Of a stretch of 6,218 nucleotides of DNA, positions 5,502-6,218 are shown one piece after another. The notes under the pieces are model-generated. The model saw only the letters and a program-made list of their open reading frames with translations. It did not search any database and was not told the origin of the DNA. Both the position numbers and the translations under genes were made by a program. This stretch comes from an uncultured cyanobacterium (GTDB lineage: Bacteria > Cyanobacteriota > Vampirovibrionia > Gastranaerophilales > Gastranaerophilaceae). The DNA is taken from positions 1-6,218 of the forward strand of contig CAMAML010000078.1 of NCBI GenBank assembly GCA_945836835.1, given 5' to 3'. Every line of letters starts with the position of its first letter. Within the stretch, counting starts at the first letter, position 1.

Positions 5502-6047
5502 ATGAATTTTATTGATGAAAATAATTGCTTGGTGCTGGTTATAGACGTTCAGGAAAGGCTTGTGGCGTCGGTTTTTGACGGGAATATTGCCGAGAGGGTC
5601 GCAAAACTCGTAAAAGGTGCAGAAATTTTGGGCGTGCCGACGGTTGTGAGCGAACAGTACCCGAAAGGTCTCGGGAACACCGTCAAGGCGGTTTCGGAAA
5701 ATTTTGGAGAGAACACTTTTGTGACGGAAAAAACTTCTTTTTCATTTTTGCGTGAAGGAGGGATTTTGGACAAAATCAAGTCTTACGGCAAAAAGCAGGT
5801 AATAATTTGCGGGATAGAAACGCACATTTGCGTGTATCAGACCGCGGTTGAGCTAATCAATGCGGGGTTTGAGGTTACGGTGATGACGGACGGATGCTCG
5901 AGCCGCAGGGAATTTGAGCATAATACGGGGCTTAGGTTGATGGAAAAAGCGGGTGCAAGGTTAGCCTCGCTGGAAGTTATCCTTTTTGAACTTTTGAGAG
6001 GGGCAAAACACCCGAAATTTAAAGATGTTCAGGCACTTATAAAATAA
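5502..6047 (+). CDS. isochorismatase-family cysteine hydrolase
   Basis: 181 residues, one complete isochorismatase-like domain. The catalytic triad is visible: D15 in LVIDVQE, K77 in TEKTSFSF and C110 in GIETHICVYQTA. EQYPKGLG (51-58) and the C-terminal HPKFKDVQALIK resemble the YcaC/ISOC1-ISOC2 branch rather than true isochorismatases or nicotinamidases. Family members hydrolyse amides, vinyl ethers or related bonds in small molecules; the substrate of this branch is generally undefined, so no specific reaction is assigned. Soluble, cytoplasmic, no signal peptide. The site AGAGGA ahead of ATG 5502 is good, and the gap from the preceding gene is 11 bases, so it is the last gene of the operon. 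No intrinsic terminator with a clear U-run follows, only the hairpin at 6100-6120. Confidence 0.92.
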   Translation: MNFIDENNCLVLVIDVQERLVASVFDGNIAERVAKLVKGAEILGVPTVVSEQYPKGLGNTVKAVSENFGENTFVTEKTSFSFLREGGILDKIKSYGKKQVIICGIETHICVYQTAVELINAGFEVTVMTDGCSSRREFEHNTGLRLMEKAGARLASLEVILFELLRGAKHPKFKDVQALIK

Positions 6048-6099
6048 ATAATAAATATAAATTTTATAAAACGTTAAATTTTACAAAGTGGTTGAATAC

Positions 6100-6120
6100 C
6101 CCTCTCCAGGCGGGAGAGGG
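6100..6120. repeat. GC-rich hairpin downstream of the operon
   Basis: CCCTCTCC (6100-6107) and GGAGAGGG (6113-6120) form a perfect 8-bp stem with a 5-base loop; a single bulged C would extend it by two more pairs. The next bases are TAGAATTTCTT, so there is no U-run and it is not a standard intrinsic terminator. It could protect the mRNA 3' end, pause polymerase, or be part of a dispersed palindromic element. Confidence 0.6.
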
Positions 6121-6124
6121 TAGA

Positions 6125-6155
6125 ATTTCTTAATGAACGGAATGAATTTAGAAAT
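6125..6155. repeat. AT-rich imperfect inverted repeat
   Basis: ATTTCTTAAT (6125-6134) and ATTTAGAAAT (6146-6155) pair at nine of ten positions around an 11-base loop. It sits immediately after the GC-rich hairpin and before the 10-bp palindrome TCCGTACGGA (6171-6180). No gene is supported in 6048-6218. Confidence 0.5.
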
Positions 6156-6170
6156 GGTTGGTGGCGGATT

Positions 6171-6218
6171 TCCGTACGGACGGAGCGATAGCGAGTCCGG
6201 GTAGCGAGAATATGGAGC
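6171..6218. repeat. palindrome and short direct repeats at window end
   Basis: TCCGTACGGA (6171-6180) is a perfect palindrome, followed by TAGCGAG at 6189-6195 and 6202-6208. Composition is clearly more GC-rich than the AT-rich 50 bases after the operon. GAGCGATAGCGAG-like strings recur at gene borders in many bacteria. The element, if it is one, is cut by the window edge. Confidence 0.4.

Noticed and set aside
6133..6204. Short + strand ORF of 23 codons at the right edge
   Set aside because: No well-placed ribosome binding site; it runs through palindromes and repeats, so the frame is probably accidental.
1..6218. CRISPR arrays, tRNA or rRNA genes, transposases, phage genes
   Set aside because: No regularly spaced repeats, cloverleaf signatures, rRNA-like stretches or mobile-element proteins were found on either strand.

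Overview
The window looks like chromosomal DNA from a bacterium of low to moderate GC content using the standard bacterial code. My best guess is an uncultivated gut-type, non-photosynthetic relative of Cyanobacteria (Melainabacteria/Vampirovibrionia, Gastranaerophilales-like). This rests on the general look of the proteins (split transketolase, FtsX style, proline-rich HEAT-like protein) and is an inference of about 50% confidence; no marker gene is present to prove it.

Layout: (1) bases 1-57 carry the last 18 codons of an unidentified + strand gene, followed by a perfect 13-bp hairpin (91-123) that can terminate transcription in both directions. (2) A convergent minus-strand gene (207-1370) encodes a proline/glutamine-rich protein with a C-terminal helical, HEAT/ARM-like region. 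(3) A divergent intergenic region of about 300 bases (1371-1667) holds a convincing + strand extended -10 promoter, tandem TTAACA boxes and a weaker minus-strand promoter candidate. (4) From 1668 to 6047 five + strand genes lie so close together (gaps of 17, -8, 10 and 11 nt) that they almost certainly form one operon: the C-terminal subunit of a split transketolase, FtsE, FtsX, a signalling-like protein built from a degenerate receiver and a degenerate GGDEF domain plus an unrecognised C-terminal region, and an isochorismatase-family hydrolase. (5) The last ~120 bases are non-coding and carry several palindromes.

How the genes may work together: FtsE and FtsX form an inner-membrane ABC-type complex that, in well-studied bacteria, activates peptidoglycan hydrolases during division or elongation. 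The gene directly behind ftsX encodes a protein that has kept the architecture of a receiver-GGDEF response regulator but has lost the phospho-acceptor aspartate, the switch lysine and the GGDEF signature. It is therefore best read as a non-enzymatic scaffold or sensor, possibly acting on FtsEX from the cytoplasm. This is the most interesting item here. The transketolase half (whose N-terminal partner is not in the window) and the hydrolase are metabolic genes whose link to cell-wall remodelling is unknown; sharing an operon does not prove a shared function.
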